Positions 48,508 through 60,064 of a DNA stretch of 64,000 nt are shown in pieces; positions within the stretch are counted from its first letter, which is position 1; every line of letters begins with the position of its first letter. Under the pieces are notes generated by a model. The model did no database searches and was not told the origin of the DNA. It was given only the letters and a program-made list of their open reading frames with translations. The translations under genes were made by a program, and so were the position numbers. This DNA comes from Takakia lepidozioides (Eukaryota > Streptophyta > Takakiopsida > Takakiales > Takakiaceae): assembly GCA_030704615.1 (NCBI GenBank), contig CM060731.1, forward strand, positions 34,906,001 to 34,970,000, given 5' to 3'.

Positions 48508-51500
48508 TGTACCAACGAGTTATGACAATTGCAGTTTGTGACATGCAATCCGAGGATACGGAATCCCAGAAGCTCATGTGGAATTCCCTGATACGTGTTA
48601 TGGGCTGCCATGGGGTGTCATCTCCAAATTTCGCAGGTTTGATGGCGGATAGTGCTAAGGCGAATTTCAATGCTGTTCGAATTGTCTTCGGATCGGGCGA
48701 CCCAAAAGTGCCAATGCCGGGAAGAGAGCGTACATGTCTATTCCATTGGACACAATCTCTGGAGAAACATACAAAGGCAGACATCAAACCAGAGATGCAG
48801 ACTCAACACCGTACATTGTGCAAAGAGTACAAAGATGCTAGAACAATGAAGGAGGCGGACACTTTGTTCCAGACAATTCGTGCTTGGTGGTTCTCTTCTG
48901 GAGCTGCATCGCTTGAGAGTATGAGAGCATTGGAAGATTGGCTGGCGTTTTGGCACTTCCGGTACAGACAGTGGGGAGCAGCCATGACAATGGTACGAGG
49001 CTTCTATTTCTTGCTTTATTCATACATTTGCTTTCCATATTTTTGACTCCTTGCTTTCTTTATGTTGTTTCCTGTGCACTGTTCTGAAGTGTGGTTCTCC
49101 TCTTTGCAGAACATGTCCATTGAGGAAATGGTGGACATGCCATCTTGCAATTTGGCAGAGACTGTGCACAACGCATGGTTTCAACAGTCTGGGAAACGAG
49201 GTCGGGATTTGTATGTGGCAATTACAGATGATTTGATACGTGCTTTGCAACAACAAACCCGATACCGTGATTTCTTGCGAGGTGGGGTTGGTAGCAAGGG
49301 TCCGGACAAATTGGAGTTGATGTTGCGTGCTGCAAACAGATCTGGGGATCCAAGCAAGATAGCACGAGCGGTGAGCATGTATGCCCAGGGAACGCCACTT
49401 GTTTCAAGAGTTCCACATCTTGAAGGGGAGGAGAGATTCGGCTCGTGTAAGAGGAAATTGAACACTCCACCTGGTTCGGATTCCGATTCACACAGGGCAG
49501 ACCGTGATAACTTCTCAAAACCTCGTGTTCCCCTGCATGACAGATCCATGTCCGGAACCTCCATTTTGGAAGAACCTCCAACACGACGGCAGGCTCCAGC
49601 ATCAAACAGTGCCACTGAAATGGTACAGGAGAGAAACAATCCCCTTGATGTGCTTGAGTCCGCATGCCCAGACCACGTTTGGCACATAGAACGCACAAGT
49701 GCAGGATCTCGGGTGAAATGTACAGCGATCAGGGCAACTAATTTTGAGAAGTGCACTTCATCTATATCCAGAGGTGGTGCCCGGACTCCTGCTCCGACTT
49801 TCACGGATTTGATGCGTCCATACGGTCAACCAGAAGCCAAGAACCACAAGTTCTGGTTCTGGCATCTGCGCAGATGATTGTGGCAGATGTGTGCATGGAT
49901 GACAACTGGCTTCACAAGGCTATATTTTGGAGTCAGGTATGTATTCAAAGAAATTCCATTTTTGTTGACTTCATGAATGTGATGAGTACCTTATTTGCAA
50001 AACTGACAAATGTACCATTTGCAGCTCGAGAAGCGCGCCACCATTGTGCTCGAGCAGACTTTGAAGGACTTGAACATTTCAATTGTTTCCCCGCCTCGCT
50101 CACCTGGAGATACTGTTTTTTTCGAGAGTTCTCCAAAGACGGTAACATTTTGCGGTCCAACGATTTTGACAGTCAGGTTGGGGGAGAGTGGGCCATGATG
50201 CGAGTTGTCTATAGGTGCAATGTCCTACTGAGAAATTTTTAGACTTTGTTAGCAGTGTAATCACAGATCCAAAGTGAATGTCGGTGCCGACATTCACTTC
50301 TCTGTGCCCTTCCAAACCTAGAGATTGCATTCACCTGGATTAGCAACTTAGTGTGTGTTTGCAGTGTCCTTGAATGGAATTTTGTGAATGGCGTTGACGA
50401 CATTCACATCCAGAGCTGTTGTGAGCTCCAGAGATTTTTTGTACATTTTGTATGTTCCGTTGACATTTTGGTGAGTGTTCCTCACTCGAGGTTTCTGAAT
50501 GTCGTTGCCGATATTCACTTTCCTTGCAACGTTGTTGCCTCTTGTGAGAAATCGTTGTAATCAACGATCCAAAGTGAATGTCATTGCCGACATTCACTTC
50601 TATGTTTGTGTCCTTCCAAAGCCAGAGATTGCATTCCCCTGGATTAGGAACTTAGGGTGTGTTTGCAGTGTCGTTGAATGGAATTTTGTGAATGTCGTTG
50701 ACGACATTCACATCTAGAGCTGTTGTGAGCTCCTGAGAGCTCCTTTTTCATTCTGTGCTACTGGCATCTTACGCACTTCGCGCTTTGGTGGGTTGTGTTT
50801 TGTCTCGTGTTTCACAAGTACACGAAATATGTGCTTATGGATGGAAATCACCTCAGCGGTATACCAGACTATCTTGACATGTGGTCGGACCCTGCAAACG
50901 ATCCAACCATGTACACTGCAGGGATATTGAAGGACTGGAGTCCTTCTCACTTCAGAGACTGTGGTTGGTACCTAGACTGCCCACCTGAGCACACGACCTT
51001 TCAAGAGCAGCACATGAATTATTTGAACAATAATGCTGAGATGCTGGCGCCTCTGAATGACGAGGAGTACCAAAGAAACATAGCAACATTGGCTGCCAAG
51101 GAGCCTGATGCTCAGGAAACGACGCAGGAGGGCAAGAAGGCGGGGCGCAAACCAAAAGACAAGGCTCCTGATGTCATAGCCAGGTCACCAGCAAAGCCAA
51201 AGGACAAAGACAAGTCCAAAGACAAGGAGAAGGAAAATGACAAGGGGAAGGAGAAAGAAACACAAAGGGAGATGGAAAAAGAGAGTGAGAAGGACTTCAC
51301 TGCTGGAAGGTGTACCCGCACAATTCAGTGCGTGTTCGATGCCAAGCCACACCCTTCTCGTGCAGATTCGGCAGGCGAGATTAAGATTGTCAATGAGGGA
51401 TGGCTGGCAATGATGCAGAGTCGAAAGAGAGGATACACTGGGGTGCCTTCGCCTACCTGGGACAACATGATCTCATTCCTTAATCTGGTGACAATTTGAT

Positions 51501-52706
51501 TTTCTTTCCTTTGCATCTGTAAGTGTCATTTGCAGCCTTAAAGTTTGGTTCTTTGAAAACATTCTTGTCTTCGTTCTAAAATTTGACATGTCTGTTGCAA
51601 GTGAGCACTGGTCCCACCTTCGTGTGCGGTGTGCAGAAAACATTTGCGGTTGACATTGTCAGGCTGTGCCAGAAGTTCTTCCGAAGGGCAAGACGCCAAG
51701 CTGGAACAAATTCGATGAGAACTACTGGAGTTGGGTGTTCGGGTTTTGCAATAATTTCCTTTTTGATGCAGGGACACTTCTGTTTTTTCAATCATGTGAC
51801 AAAGATAGTCGTCGGGCATTGGCAACATACCTGAAGTCCTCTGGGTTTGAAGTTTTGCACACATGGAATTGTGTGAACAGCCTATACCTTGTTTAAGGGG
51901 GTTGTCCTGGTCAGCTGGTATGCCGTCTCCCTTCTTCTTGTGCTTTCATGCTGCGTTTCAATGTTTTCTGCAGCTCCACTATAGAAAAATGTGTAATGAT
52001 CGACACCGATCATGACAGATTCGTGACAAAACAGATTGTTGTATGCATTTGTTTTGAATTTCCAATGTGCAAACTTCCACTATAGTTTGTGTTTACCACC
52101 CTAACCTGCAGTCTTTGGCAGACGAGGATGTTCGAGGCGATCTGCCTGTGGAGGATTCGCACCTCAAAGACACCATCCTCCATCCACAGCTTTGAGATTT
52201 CTGACCAGGGTTGTTTCGTCAACCCCCAGTATGAGCCGCATGTCGATGACATTTTGTACAACTTCATGCAGTCCAGTCAGACTCTCAAGAGACCAGATGG
52301 CACTCCCTAGAGAGGTGCAAAGGAAAAAACCCCAGCGTTCATGCAGATACTGCTGGAGTCATGCAGCCACCATTCTGCACGGGTGGTCGATCTTTCTGTG
52401 TCCACAGGTTCGTTCTCTCCCTTCCGAATTGATTTTCTTTCACCAGTTTCATCTTCTTAAACCCCCCCCCCCCCCCCCCACCAACCTGTTCATGTCCTAC
52501 TGTCTGGTGTAGGAGCAACTTACCATGCATGCAAGGCAGGCGGAAGAAGCCTTTTTCGCATGGAGGGTGATTCTGACCTTTACAAGACAGTGCTCCTCCC
52601 CCTTTTGTCTGGCTCCACTTCAGGCACACAGACTGAGAGGATTCAAATCCGAAATGATGACGATCCTGAGGATAAGCAGGTCGACAACGACTTTTCATGT
52701 GAGTAA
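48508..52706 (+). pseudogene. Transposon gene: MULE-like transposase core joined to a SAM-methyltransferase-like domain, decayed
   Basis: Exons recognised: 48508-48992 (YQRVMTIAVCDMQSEDTESQ, FAGLMADSAKANFNAV, GRERTCLFHWTQSLEKHT); 49110-49936 (PSCNLAETVHNAWFQQSGKR, CPDHVWHIERTSAGSRVKC); 50025-50141 (LEKRATIVLEQTLKDLNISI); about 50817-51489 (MDGNHLSGIPDYLDMWSDP, CGWYLDCPPEH, then a Lys/Glu/Asp-rich stretch); about 51660-51893 (WNKFDENYWSWVFGFCNNFL, GTLLFFQSCDKDSRR); 52112-52407 and 52513-52706. The last two join in frame to RVVDLSVSTG|ATYHACKAGG and RSLFRMEGDSDLYKTVLLPL, which has the shape of methyltransferase motif I placed C-terminally, as in beta-class DNA amino-methyltransferases. The catalytic D/N-PP-Y/W motif is not visible. 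Decay: frame change near 49860, TAA at 51893, in-frame TAG at 52308-52310. The N-terminus is missing. Confidence 0.65.
50251..50735 (+). repeat. 300-bp tandem duplication with GAATGTC-GACATTC palindromes
   Basis: Copy 1 (about 50251-50430) and copy 2 (about 50551-50735) are offset by 300 bp and largely identical (GAGATTGCATTC, TTGAATGGAATTTTGTGAATG, AGAGCTGTTGTGAGCTCC). Each has a palindrome; the first is perfect, AAGTGAATGTCGG-TG-CCGACATTCACTT at 50272-50299. Further half-perfect palindromes lie at about 50386, 50495 and 50689. It lies in an intron of the methyltransferase-like transposon gene. Confidence 0.85.
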
Positions 52707-52879
52707 GTCCTAAACCCACTTTGGGAGCCATCTGGGCTCACTCCACGTCATCGCGCTTGAAGGCCCCGTCACCACGTGCCAAGGAAGAAGTGGAGTGTAT
52801 TCCCGCGGAAGAGCACCCTTCACCGCGGAAACAAGCTAGACGACATAATAAAAGGATGTGGTCAATCCCACCTGAAAGC

Positions 52880-53215
52880 AACAGATGAATGAAGGATGGA
52901 TGAATGTAGAGTGGATGATAAACAGATGGATGAGTGCGAAAAATGAAAGTAGATGGATGAATGTGGGATGGGTAATAGTAAAATGGATGAATGTATAGTG
53001 GATGTTGAATAATGGAAAACATTCTTGACTGGAGGATGCATGAATACTCTGTAGATGAATGCACAATGTATATGACATGAGTGTGGTAGGTTTGTGGGGT
53101 GGATTACAGAATACAGTGGATGAATGTATACTTGATGTTTAATAAAGGAAAACATTCACGAATGGAGCACGCATGAATGCACAGTAGATGAATGCACAAT
53201 GGATATGACAAGAGT
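52880..53215 (+). repeat. GTGGATGAATG-rich tandem repeat
   Basis: Short GGATGAATG units with a larger repeat. About 52993-53085 and 53126-53215 align with an offset of 133 bp (GGAAAACATTC, GTAGATGAATGCACAATG, ATATGACA). It is non-coding. Similar GTGGATGAA units occur at 58190-58290. Confidence 0.75.
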
Positions 53216-53279
53216 GAGTGGGGTTTCTCGGACATCAAATTTATAGTAATAACTTTTTTCGGGCTGTGACTTGCAGGAA

Positions 53280-53523
53280 AGGCAGCGATGGATCTTCAGG
53301 AAATACCCCCATTTGTGACGAGTTTGTTTTCGACAGCCCCCTTTCCAATTTTCTGCTTCCTGTGTATGCCGAAGCAATGGCACTTCATGCGGCCGAGTCT
53401 CTATCCCCTGACTTTTTATTGCCTGGTCGTAGGTGTAGCCAGCGTAGATCCGGAGTTCTTCAATACCTAGACTTAGATGTAGAGGACGCGGGGATACATT
53501 GTACTGACTCTGAGTCAGACTGA
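53280..53523 (+). CDS. Possible last exon of the methyltransferase-like transposon gene
   Basis: An acceptor (CTTGCAG, ending 53276) is followed by an open frame reading GSSGNTPICDEFVFDSPLSN, VLQYLDLDVEDAG, and ending DSESD*. Acidic, with no known domain. Its strand and spacing fit a continuation of the gene if the donor TCAT|GTGAGT at 52699 is used instead of the stop at 52706. Confidence 0.3.
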
Positions 53524-53704
53524 ACTTTGTTCTTTTAATGTTCTGTTTCATCCTCTTCCGAAAACATTGAATCCCCTTACTCCACTGTAGTTGTTCCGGC
53601 AGAAAAAAAAGAAAATCAAATAATCCACTTTCATTAAAATGGCAATATGTATGAATCGTGATGTGGCGTTGGCGCAAGGTGACATGGTCTGAGCGCAGTT
53701 GCGC

Positions 53705-55505
53705 TCACGCGACCAGGCTCACGCCGAGGCATCCCTGGATTTTAAGGCATGATTCGTAGAGATCAATTGTAAATAAGTCTAGGATGCGGTCCGTTGAGGA
53801 TCCTCTGTTGTCAATCGAGAAGCCATCTATATCATGCCATGGATAGTGTTTAGCTTTACACATGCAGTTGGCAGTGTAGAGACTGGGGTGTAAGCATTTT
53901 GTAACTGTGGGTGTGTAGGTTGAGATTGCTTGTGACCATATTTCTTGGTTGATGTCCGTTGGATTGGTTAGCAAGTGGCCGTGCCTGTGTTTGAGATAGT
54001 CGATGGGTGGGTTGAGGGCAGGGTTAAAGATGGCTTTGTGAGCTTTTTTGGGATGGTCACGTAGCAGTCGGTTAAAAGAAGAGACGAATTTTTTGTGATT
54101 GTCGGCGGCTTTTTGTTTGGTAATACTGTAAGCATTTTTATTGGCATCTCTTCCAACTTTGGAAAGAGCAGCTGTCCAGTGAGGAATATCTTGGGGATTG
54201 GCGGGTGGGGGCATAAGTGCTTGACATGTTGTTAAGGTGTTTAGGCAAGTGATACGTGGATCCGAAGACCAGTTGTTTCCTGGGTGGATGGGGGTAGTGG
54301 TAGGTATAATGGTGAGGGCACGCCTGATTGTGTGGTATGTGTTAAGATGTCATGTCCATAATACGTTTTTGAGTACGGGTAAGGTAGCCCCCATTTTGTT
54401 TCGAACGTGTACTTTGTGGGATTTCAGGGGGGCAGAGCAGGTGGCGATGACACTGTTGGTCATTTCTTTCATTGAAGTTGTGAGTATGGTCTCGGCTTCG
54501 GTCCAGGCTTTGTCAGGGGATTGCGCGAGGTTTGCTTCGGAGAGTATGTCAGAGAGTTGTATCATAAGATGTAAGGATGTTGGTTGGAAATGCTTTAGGA
54601 AGGTGACTATGTTATAGTGGGGAAGTGGGGTTAAGATTCTAGATTGTGGTGGTGGGACATGTATGGGTGGAATAGGTCTAAAGGAAATGAGAGATGGTAG
54701 GATGGTTACTGACACGGGGTAATGGTCTGAGTTGCATAGACTATTAATGTGTACATGACTGCTGAGGTATGTGGGGATGTCGTTTTGTGTCTTGAGGTAG
54801 GAACCATCAAGAAGGCTTAAGGATGAGTAGTTGAGTCCACCTTGTCTGGAATAGTGGTGATCGGTGGGTATATAACGGAGATGGTGTGAGTGAGTAAAAC
54901 TTGCACATTCATGGTCAGCGGGGGATGGAGTTTTATGTATACCATTGTATGTGTGACCCATGAGGGCAATGTCCCTGTTGAAATCGCCTGCTAGAATGTA
55001 GTGCTGGGAGTGGGTGGAAGGTTGTGTTAATGTTTTAGAGATGGTGAGCAGGATATCAGGGATCAGGGGGAGATCTTCGGAGTGTGAGGGCATGTACAAG
55101 TGTATAAGGATAATATGAGCCATGGCGGGAAGGTGTAGTTTGATGATTTGAAGATGTGATCGTAGGGGGGAGAGCGACATGGATTTTGACCGTGGTGCTA
55201 GGGGAGTGATGTGTGCGGAGGATACCAAAAGCCACCCCTCCCCGAGTACGGTGATATGGCGTGGAGCGTCTGTTTAGGCACTGTGCGGCTGTGAGTGAGC
55301 TGCCATATAGCAGATAGTAGGCTGGGAGGAGTTTGTTGATATATGAGTTGTTGGGGTTGTGTGCGCTGAGTTTAGTTTCTTGTAATAGAATGATATGCGG
55401 GGGGTGTAGAGTCCGTTAGATGGAGAAGGCTTTGGATGCTGGTGGCAAGTGATCCTACATTCCAGGTGAGTATGTTGAGTGCGACCACCTCGGGCTCAGC
55501 AGCAG
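53705..55505 (-). mobile_element. LINE, 5' half (AP-like endonuclease), frameshifted
   Basis: On the minus strand from about 55500: ALNILTWNVGSLATSIQ, then after a one-base frame change HIILLQETKLSAH (Glu of the active site), RTRGGVAFGIL, YILAGDFNRDIALMGH, CNSDHYPVSVTIL. These are the catalytic blocks of the exonuclease-endonuclease-phosphatase fold of LINE ORF2. The region after the endonuclease (HDIDGFSIDNRGSSTDRIL) continues to about 53760 and then stops before any reverse transcriptase. Same orientation and apparent family as 45394-47418. Confidence 0.8.
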
Positions 55506-56819
55506 GTGCGTTTCTCCTCCACCCTAAACCCCACTCTCTGAACTACCCCTCTCCCAAAGAACAAACGAAAACGGGAGGGGAAAGAGATGCTTGAAGCACT
55601 TAGGGGAAAAAAAAGGTGCAGCGCCAACGTGCGACGCCCGGCCTTCGCACGCCTGCGCCCGGCCTTTTTTGAAATGTAAAAATGAAGATTGCAACGGCTG
55701 GCCGTCGTTTCTTGCAACCCCCGGCCCCATAAATAAAAAAACACGTCGCCTCCCGCGACGGCTGTCCGTCGCGGGGTGCGACCCCTAGTTAAAAACTAAA
55801 ATAAAAACTCGTCGTCCAATGCGACGCCAGGGTGTCGCAGGAGGCGACGGCCGGCCTTTCAAGATTTAGGGTTTAGGGCCTTTTGGGTTTCTTAGTTTTT
55901 ATTTATTTTATTTATTTTTTCATATGGTACTGGGCTTTTCTTTATGGTGCTGGGTTTTGGATTGGCGATTTTTGTGGGTCTTGGGGTTAAAACGATAAAC
56001 GGTGTAATTAGGATTCACGTACCCAAAATGTGGTTCAATCTGATAATCGCAAAGCGCTGGGTCTCAACAATTTTTTCCATAGTGTGAGCATCTTGAAGAT
56101 AGAATGAGAGGAAGGATTTATTGTCTTGGGCTCTAGCACCATAGGGATGCTCCGCCTTTGGTTACCAATTTTGAAAGCCCCGAGGCTGAGGCATAGGGTT
56201 TTTTTGCCAACGGTTTTTGAGAAATGAAAGTGTTGGCTTCCCATCAGGGGCGAGGATCCGCCTCAGGCCGCCCAAGCCGAAGGGGAGGAAACCTAGGGCA
56301 AAGCCGACCCCTCCTAGGGGTTCGGGGGGCACATGCACGTGGAGGTGGAGGTGGAGGTGGTACTGCTGGCGGAGGAGATGAAAGTGGAGGTGGTTGAGGA
56401 TGTAATGTCGGAGGTGCAGCCGGGGGTACAACGTCCGGATCAGGCAAAGAAACAGACCGGGGGGGGGGGGAGGCCACAATCAGAGGGACCGCCTGAGGAA
56501 ACTGGAGGGGGGGGGGGGGGGGGGTCCCTGCTCGTCGCCGGCCATAACGCCTACGACACCTATAATATCTCTCGACCCTACGCATCTCATCTACGTGCTG
56601 CTGGGGGAACCAACTGGTCACATCGGCACATGTTCTGGCACAAATTCTGCAAGTAGACCGGCGCGAAATGCCTCTTGTGCAATGTGATTGCGAGCTTGGG
56701 CATCAAGTCGTGGCTGCAATGTGCGTAGTGAACGACGCATCAATACTTATGTCATAATTTTGATTCATGTATGCTTACCAATCATACTATATTATTAGAT
56801 AAACCTAAATGTACCTTAA
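55506..56819. other. GC-rich and homopolymer-rich intergenic DNA, no gene supported
   Basis: 55610-55860 has repeated GCGACG(C/G)-GGC-type words (GCGACGCCCGGCC, GCGACGGCTGTCCGTCGC, GCGACGGCCGGCC) that can pair as short hairpins. G runs lie at 56459-56470 and about 56505-56523. Proline-rich ORFs on the minus strand (56162-56621) follow from the G/C runs and change frame with them. Confidence 0.5.
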
Positions 56820-57593
56820 ATGAATGTTAATGAGAGGGGTGGGAAAAACATTCACTTTTGCCGCATCCGCAATCTTGTTCTTCTTGTAATGTTTTTCGAT
56901 AACATGCGGTCGCCGCCTCGGTGGTTTGGTGCCGCCCAGCGGTATCCGTTCCCAACACTTAGTGCACCAACACTCAATCTTGTCGTGGGGGGGAGGATCC
57001 GAGAAAATGTGGAGTTCGAGTATTGGGGGAGACGGTATGTTGTGAGAGCCGCTACAGACCCTGCTATGGGTCGGGGTTTATTCACGGTCAATGATATTGT
57101 GGTTCCTCCTCGGAGAAACAGCATGGTGGACTTGTTTCCTTACTACGGTCCATACTACACCTCCGCAGAGTTCCGTACATTACGCCTCGAAGCCCCATAC
57201 ATCCTACCCTACATTTTGTGTGTCAACGGACAGGATGTACATAGACGGGGGTTGTCTCCTATTGAGATCAGATTTTGTGATGGTGACCCCGACATCTTTG
57301 GCAATGTTGTTGGGCTGGTCAATAGTTCTTTTGGTCATCCTAGGAGAACCAATGTAGTATGGGACGAGCGAAGCGATGGGCATGAGAGCTTTTGTGGTCA
57401 TACGTCAGTATACTGTGAAGGAATGATGTTTGTGATGACATGTGCTAATAGGACTATTAGGGCTGGCAGCGAACTATTTGCATCATACGAGTTATCCCGA
57501 GATGATTGGGACCTCCGATTACAGCGTGAGTGGGATGTGTATGATAGAAATAGGGTTCCTTTGAGACAGGGATCGCATAGAGGGGCATTGTAG
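56820..57593 (+). CDS. Intronless SET-domain protein
   Basis: SET domains transfer methyl groups from S-adenosylmethionine to lysines. The 257-codon ORF has the order expected of the fold: DPAMGRGLFTVNDIVVPP with FPYYGPYYT (SET-N), NVVGLVNSSFGHPRRTNVVW in place of the usual N-H-S/C core, and MTCANRTIRAGSELFASYE (SET-C with the final Tyr). No pre-SET or post-SET cysteines and no partner domain are seen. It starts at the first Met (56820); the Met at 56889 is an alternative. It lies between dead transposons and has no introns, so a retro-copy or a transposon-carried gene is possible. No stop or frameshift is seen. Enzyme activity is uncertain because the catalytic NH.C block is altered. Confidence 0.65.
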   Translation: MNVNERGGKNIHFCRIRNLVLLVMFFDNMRSPPRWFGAAQRYPFPTLSAPTLNLVVGGRIRENVEFEYWGRRYVVRAATDPAMGRGLFTVNDIVVPPRRNSMVDLFPYYGPYYTSAEFRTLRLEAPYILPYILCVNGQDVHRRGLSPIEIRFCDGDPDIFGNVVGLVNSSFGHPRRTNVVWDERSDGHESFCGHTSVYCEGMMFVMTCANRTIRAGSELFASYELSRDDWDLRLQREWDVYDRNRVPLRQGSHRGAL

Positions 57594-58610
57594 ATATTCT
57601 CATGATGTACTTTGTATACATCCAATTAATCGATTGATATAAATTTTTTTCTTGTTGCTCGTGTGGGTTGCAACTTTGCATATGTGATCTAAACATACTT
57701 ATGCACATGTGGACCAAATATGAGCTTGAACCAAGTTGATTCAATGGGTCATTCTAGTGTTGAACGCAGTTACGTGTCATAGAGACGGAAAATTGTGTTT
57801 CGCCTGTAGATGATATTTTTTTATTCCATTTTCAAGCCATATGCTTAATGATAGCATATGCAATGTGCGTGCAAAATTTGGGAGTAAACAAAAGTCATTT
57901 GGACCCATAACCAGATTTTGTTCTCTCATTTGCACTCCAAAGTTGAGTTATCTTCAACTTCATGCACTCTTCCATAGAGAGTTATGCAAAAGTGACCCTA
58001 GAAACGCACTTATTAGGGTATATCTATTGAGAGATACATTGAAAGAACTTAAACTACTCATAATTGACAGGTGCAATCCAGCCATTCTTTTTAGTGGCGA
58101 ATAATCGCCAGATTTCGACATCAAAAAAAAAATCAAATATTCTGTCGCAAATCCACTGTTTTTTCATGGATGAAATCGCCAAATTGCTCCAAATAAAAAA
58201 TAAATTGTGGATGAATTCGCCAAATATGGAAGATATATATGGATGATGGTACATAGGTGGATGAATTACAGTGGATGAACAGAATAAATGGCTATTTCCT
58301 GCAAAACTCTGTAGCCACTTGTGCTGTTTTCCAAATTCCTTAAAAAAAACACTAGTGCAATCACGCAAAATTCAATATAAACAGCGCAAAATAGCCCTAT
58401 TTTTGCGCAATCAGATTTGGACGTTGCGCAAGAAGCCCTAATGTTACGACTGGCTTTTGGTGCAATGAAGATATGTGTTAAATTGAAGGTATGTGTATGG
58501 AGATATGTGTTACTTTGAAAATTGAAGTGGTACATAAAGTTTCTGACTGCACATGTCAGATCTTCATCAAACTACTTTAATGCTCAAAAATCTAGATTGC
58601 ATCGTGCAAA
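57594..58610. other. AT-rich intergenic DNA with degenerate repeats
   Basis: 58090-58300 contains GGCGAATAATCGCCA and several TCGCCAAAT and GTGGATGAAT words, possibly the end region of the adjacent pogo-like element. No gene is supported. Confidence 0.4.
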
Positions 58611-60064
58611 CTAGCAACGTTCTGTCAACCTATTTCTCTCTTTCTTTGCTCTGAATGTTCTCAATTTTTGCATTCTAACAACACGCACTACTGTACTCCG
58701 GATGGTCGATGGCCCCAATCGTGTTACATACATGTGTGGTTCCAGAGTTCCATTCTCAATGAAATCTCTAAATTTCTTTCTCTCCGCTTCTCGCTCAAAA
58801 GCTTCTTTAGCGAGTATCGTTTTTTGCAACTGAGCCTCTGTTCTTCTTTTCAGAACTGCCTCACGTAGACATCTTTTCTTCAGTTTCTCTTTTTCCTTCA
58901 ATTGTTGCACGTTATGGTATTCTTCCAAACGCTGCTTGAATGTCTCGTTCGTTAGGAGAGCTCCAGAGCTTGTGTCCAATCCTGCTCTGCAACGAGGTGT
59001 GGCTCTAGAGCTTTTCTGCTGCATTGAACGATAAGAAGCACTGTAAGCATAGACTGCAAATCAACTGGAACATGAAACGATCCCATCTGTGGGGGCACAT
59101 GTTGTACTTGTGTTTCAAGTAGAACTCCATCAACATTCTGATTCAGGGTTTTCCAGTCATCGCATGAATTTAAGTTCACAACAGAAACCTCCATGTCAAC
59201 ATTCTCTTTTTCTTGCAAATATGCATGCAGATGTTCCCCATCAACTTGTTCATGCTCTGGTACTGTCACATATGTTCCAGAGCAATTCATGTCTTCGATC
59301 CCATATGCATGTACATATGGTTGTGCAATCGAACCTACGTTCTTCCACACATGTAGTCGGTGGATCAAGTGGATTTTCCTCGTGCAGTGGTATGTATGGT
59401 TCTGGAATATAGGGCTCCACCACCTCCTCATCCATCTCAACTGTATCGCTTCTAAGCTGCAACAGAGTGTTCACTCCATTTTCCTCGTCCACTTCCACTT
59501 CAACTTCATTCACATGAATCTCTGGATGGAAATGTGAATCAAGCTCCTCCTCTTCACTGCATGCTGTAGTCTCACACGGTTCACTTGGTCCAAATTTGCT
59601 TGCACATGCAAGTGGATTCAATGGCCATAACCATGTTGCTTGAAATCCACTCGTAATATTGCTAGGAGAAGGGCACGAGCCATTGCTCGACTTACTATTC
59701 CAGCCAACGTAGCCTTCTCCAAATTCCCAGCGGAATGCCAATCTGTCATGGCATTCCGTTCCAATCTAAATCCCAACTTGAAAGGTCGATAACAAGCAAC
59801 ATCCAAAGGTTGCAATGCATGAGAGGTATGCGGGGGCACAATAAGATCAAGACCCATAGCAGCAGCTTCTGTGATCGCATCTAGACTGACGTGAGACCCA
59901 TGACCGTCAAGGAACAAAAGATGGCGATTATCAAGGCTTACACCTCTTGGAACAAATCGTTTGAAATGTTGGAACCACCGTGAGAACAATGCAGCCGTCA
60001 TCCATGTTTTTTTTTGCATCGCCATGTCTGCATTCGGCTCACAAAAATGCACGTAGTCTTCCAT
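58611..60064 (-). pseudogene. Pogo-like (Tc1/mariner, DDE_1) transposase, frameshifted
   Basis: Minus strand, from 60064: LLFLDGHGSHVSLDAITEAA and LDLIVPPHTSHALQPLDVAC are the DG-H-SH and PPHTSH.LQPLDV blocks of pogo/Tigger-type DDE_1 transposases. Then, after a frame change near 59650, NITSGFQATWLWPLNPLA. The acidic C-terminal region (EEEELDSHFHPEI) and the coiled coil (QLKEKEKLKKRCLREAVLKR) are in two further frames, switching near 59330 and 58980. At least three indels show it is dead. The N-terminal CENP-B-like DNA-binding part and the first catalytic Asp region are not found upstream of 60064, so it is also truncated. Confidence 0.8.

Noticed and set aside
56162-56621. Proline-rich minus-strand ORFs
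   Set aside because: Generated by G/C homopolymers (56459-56470, 56505-56523); frames change at each run.
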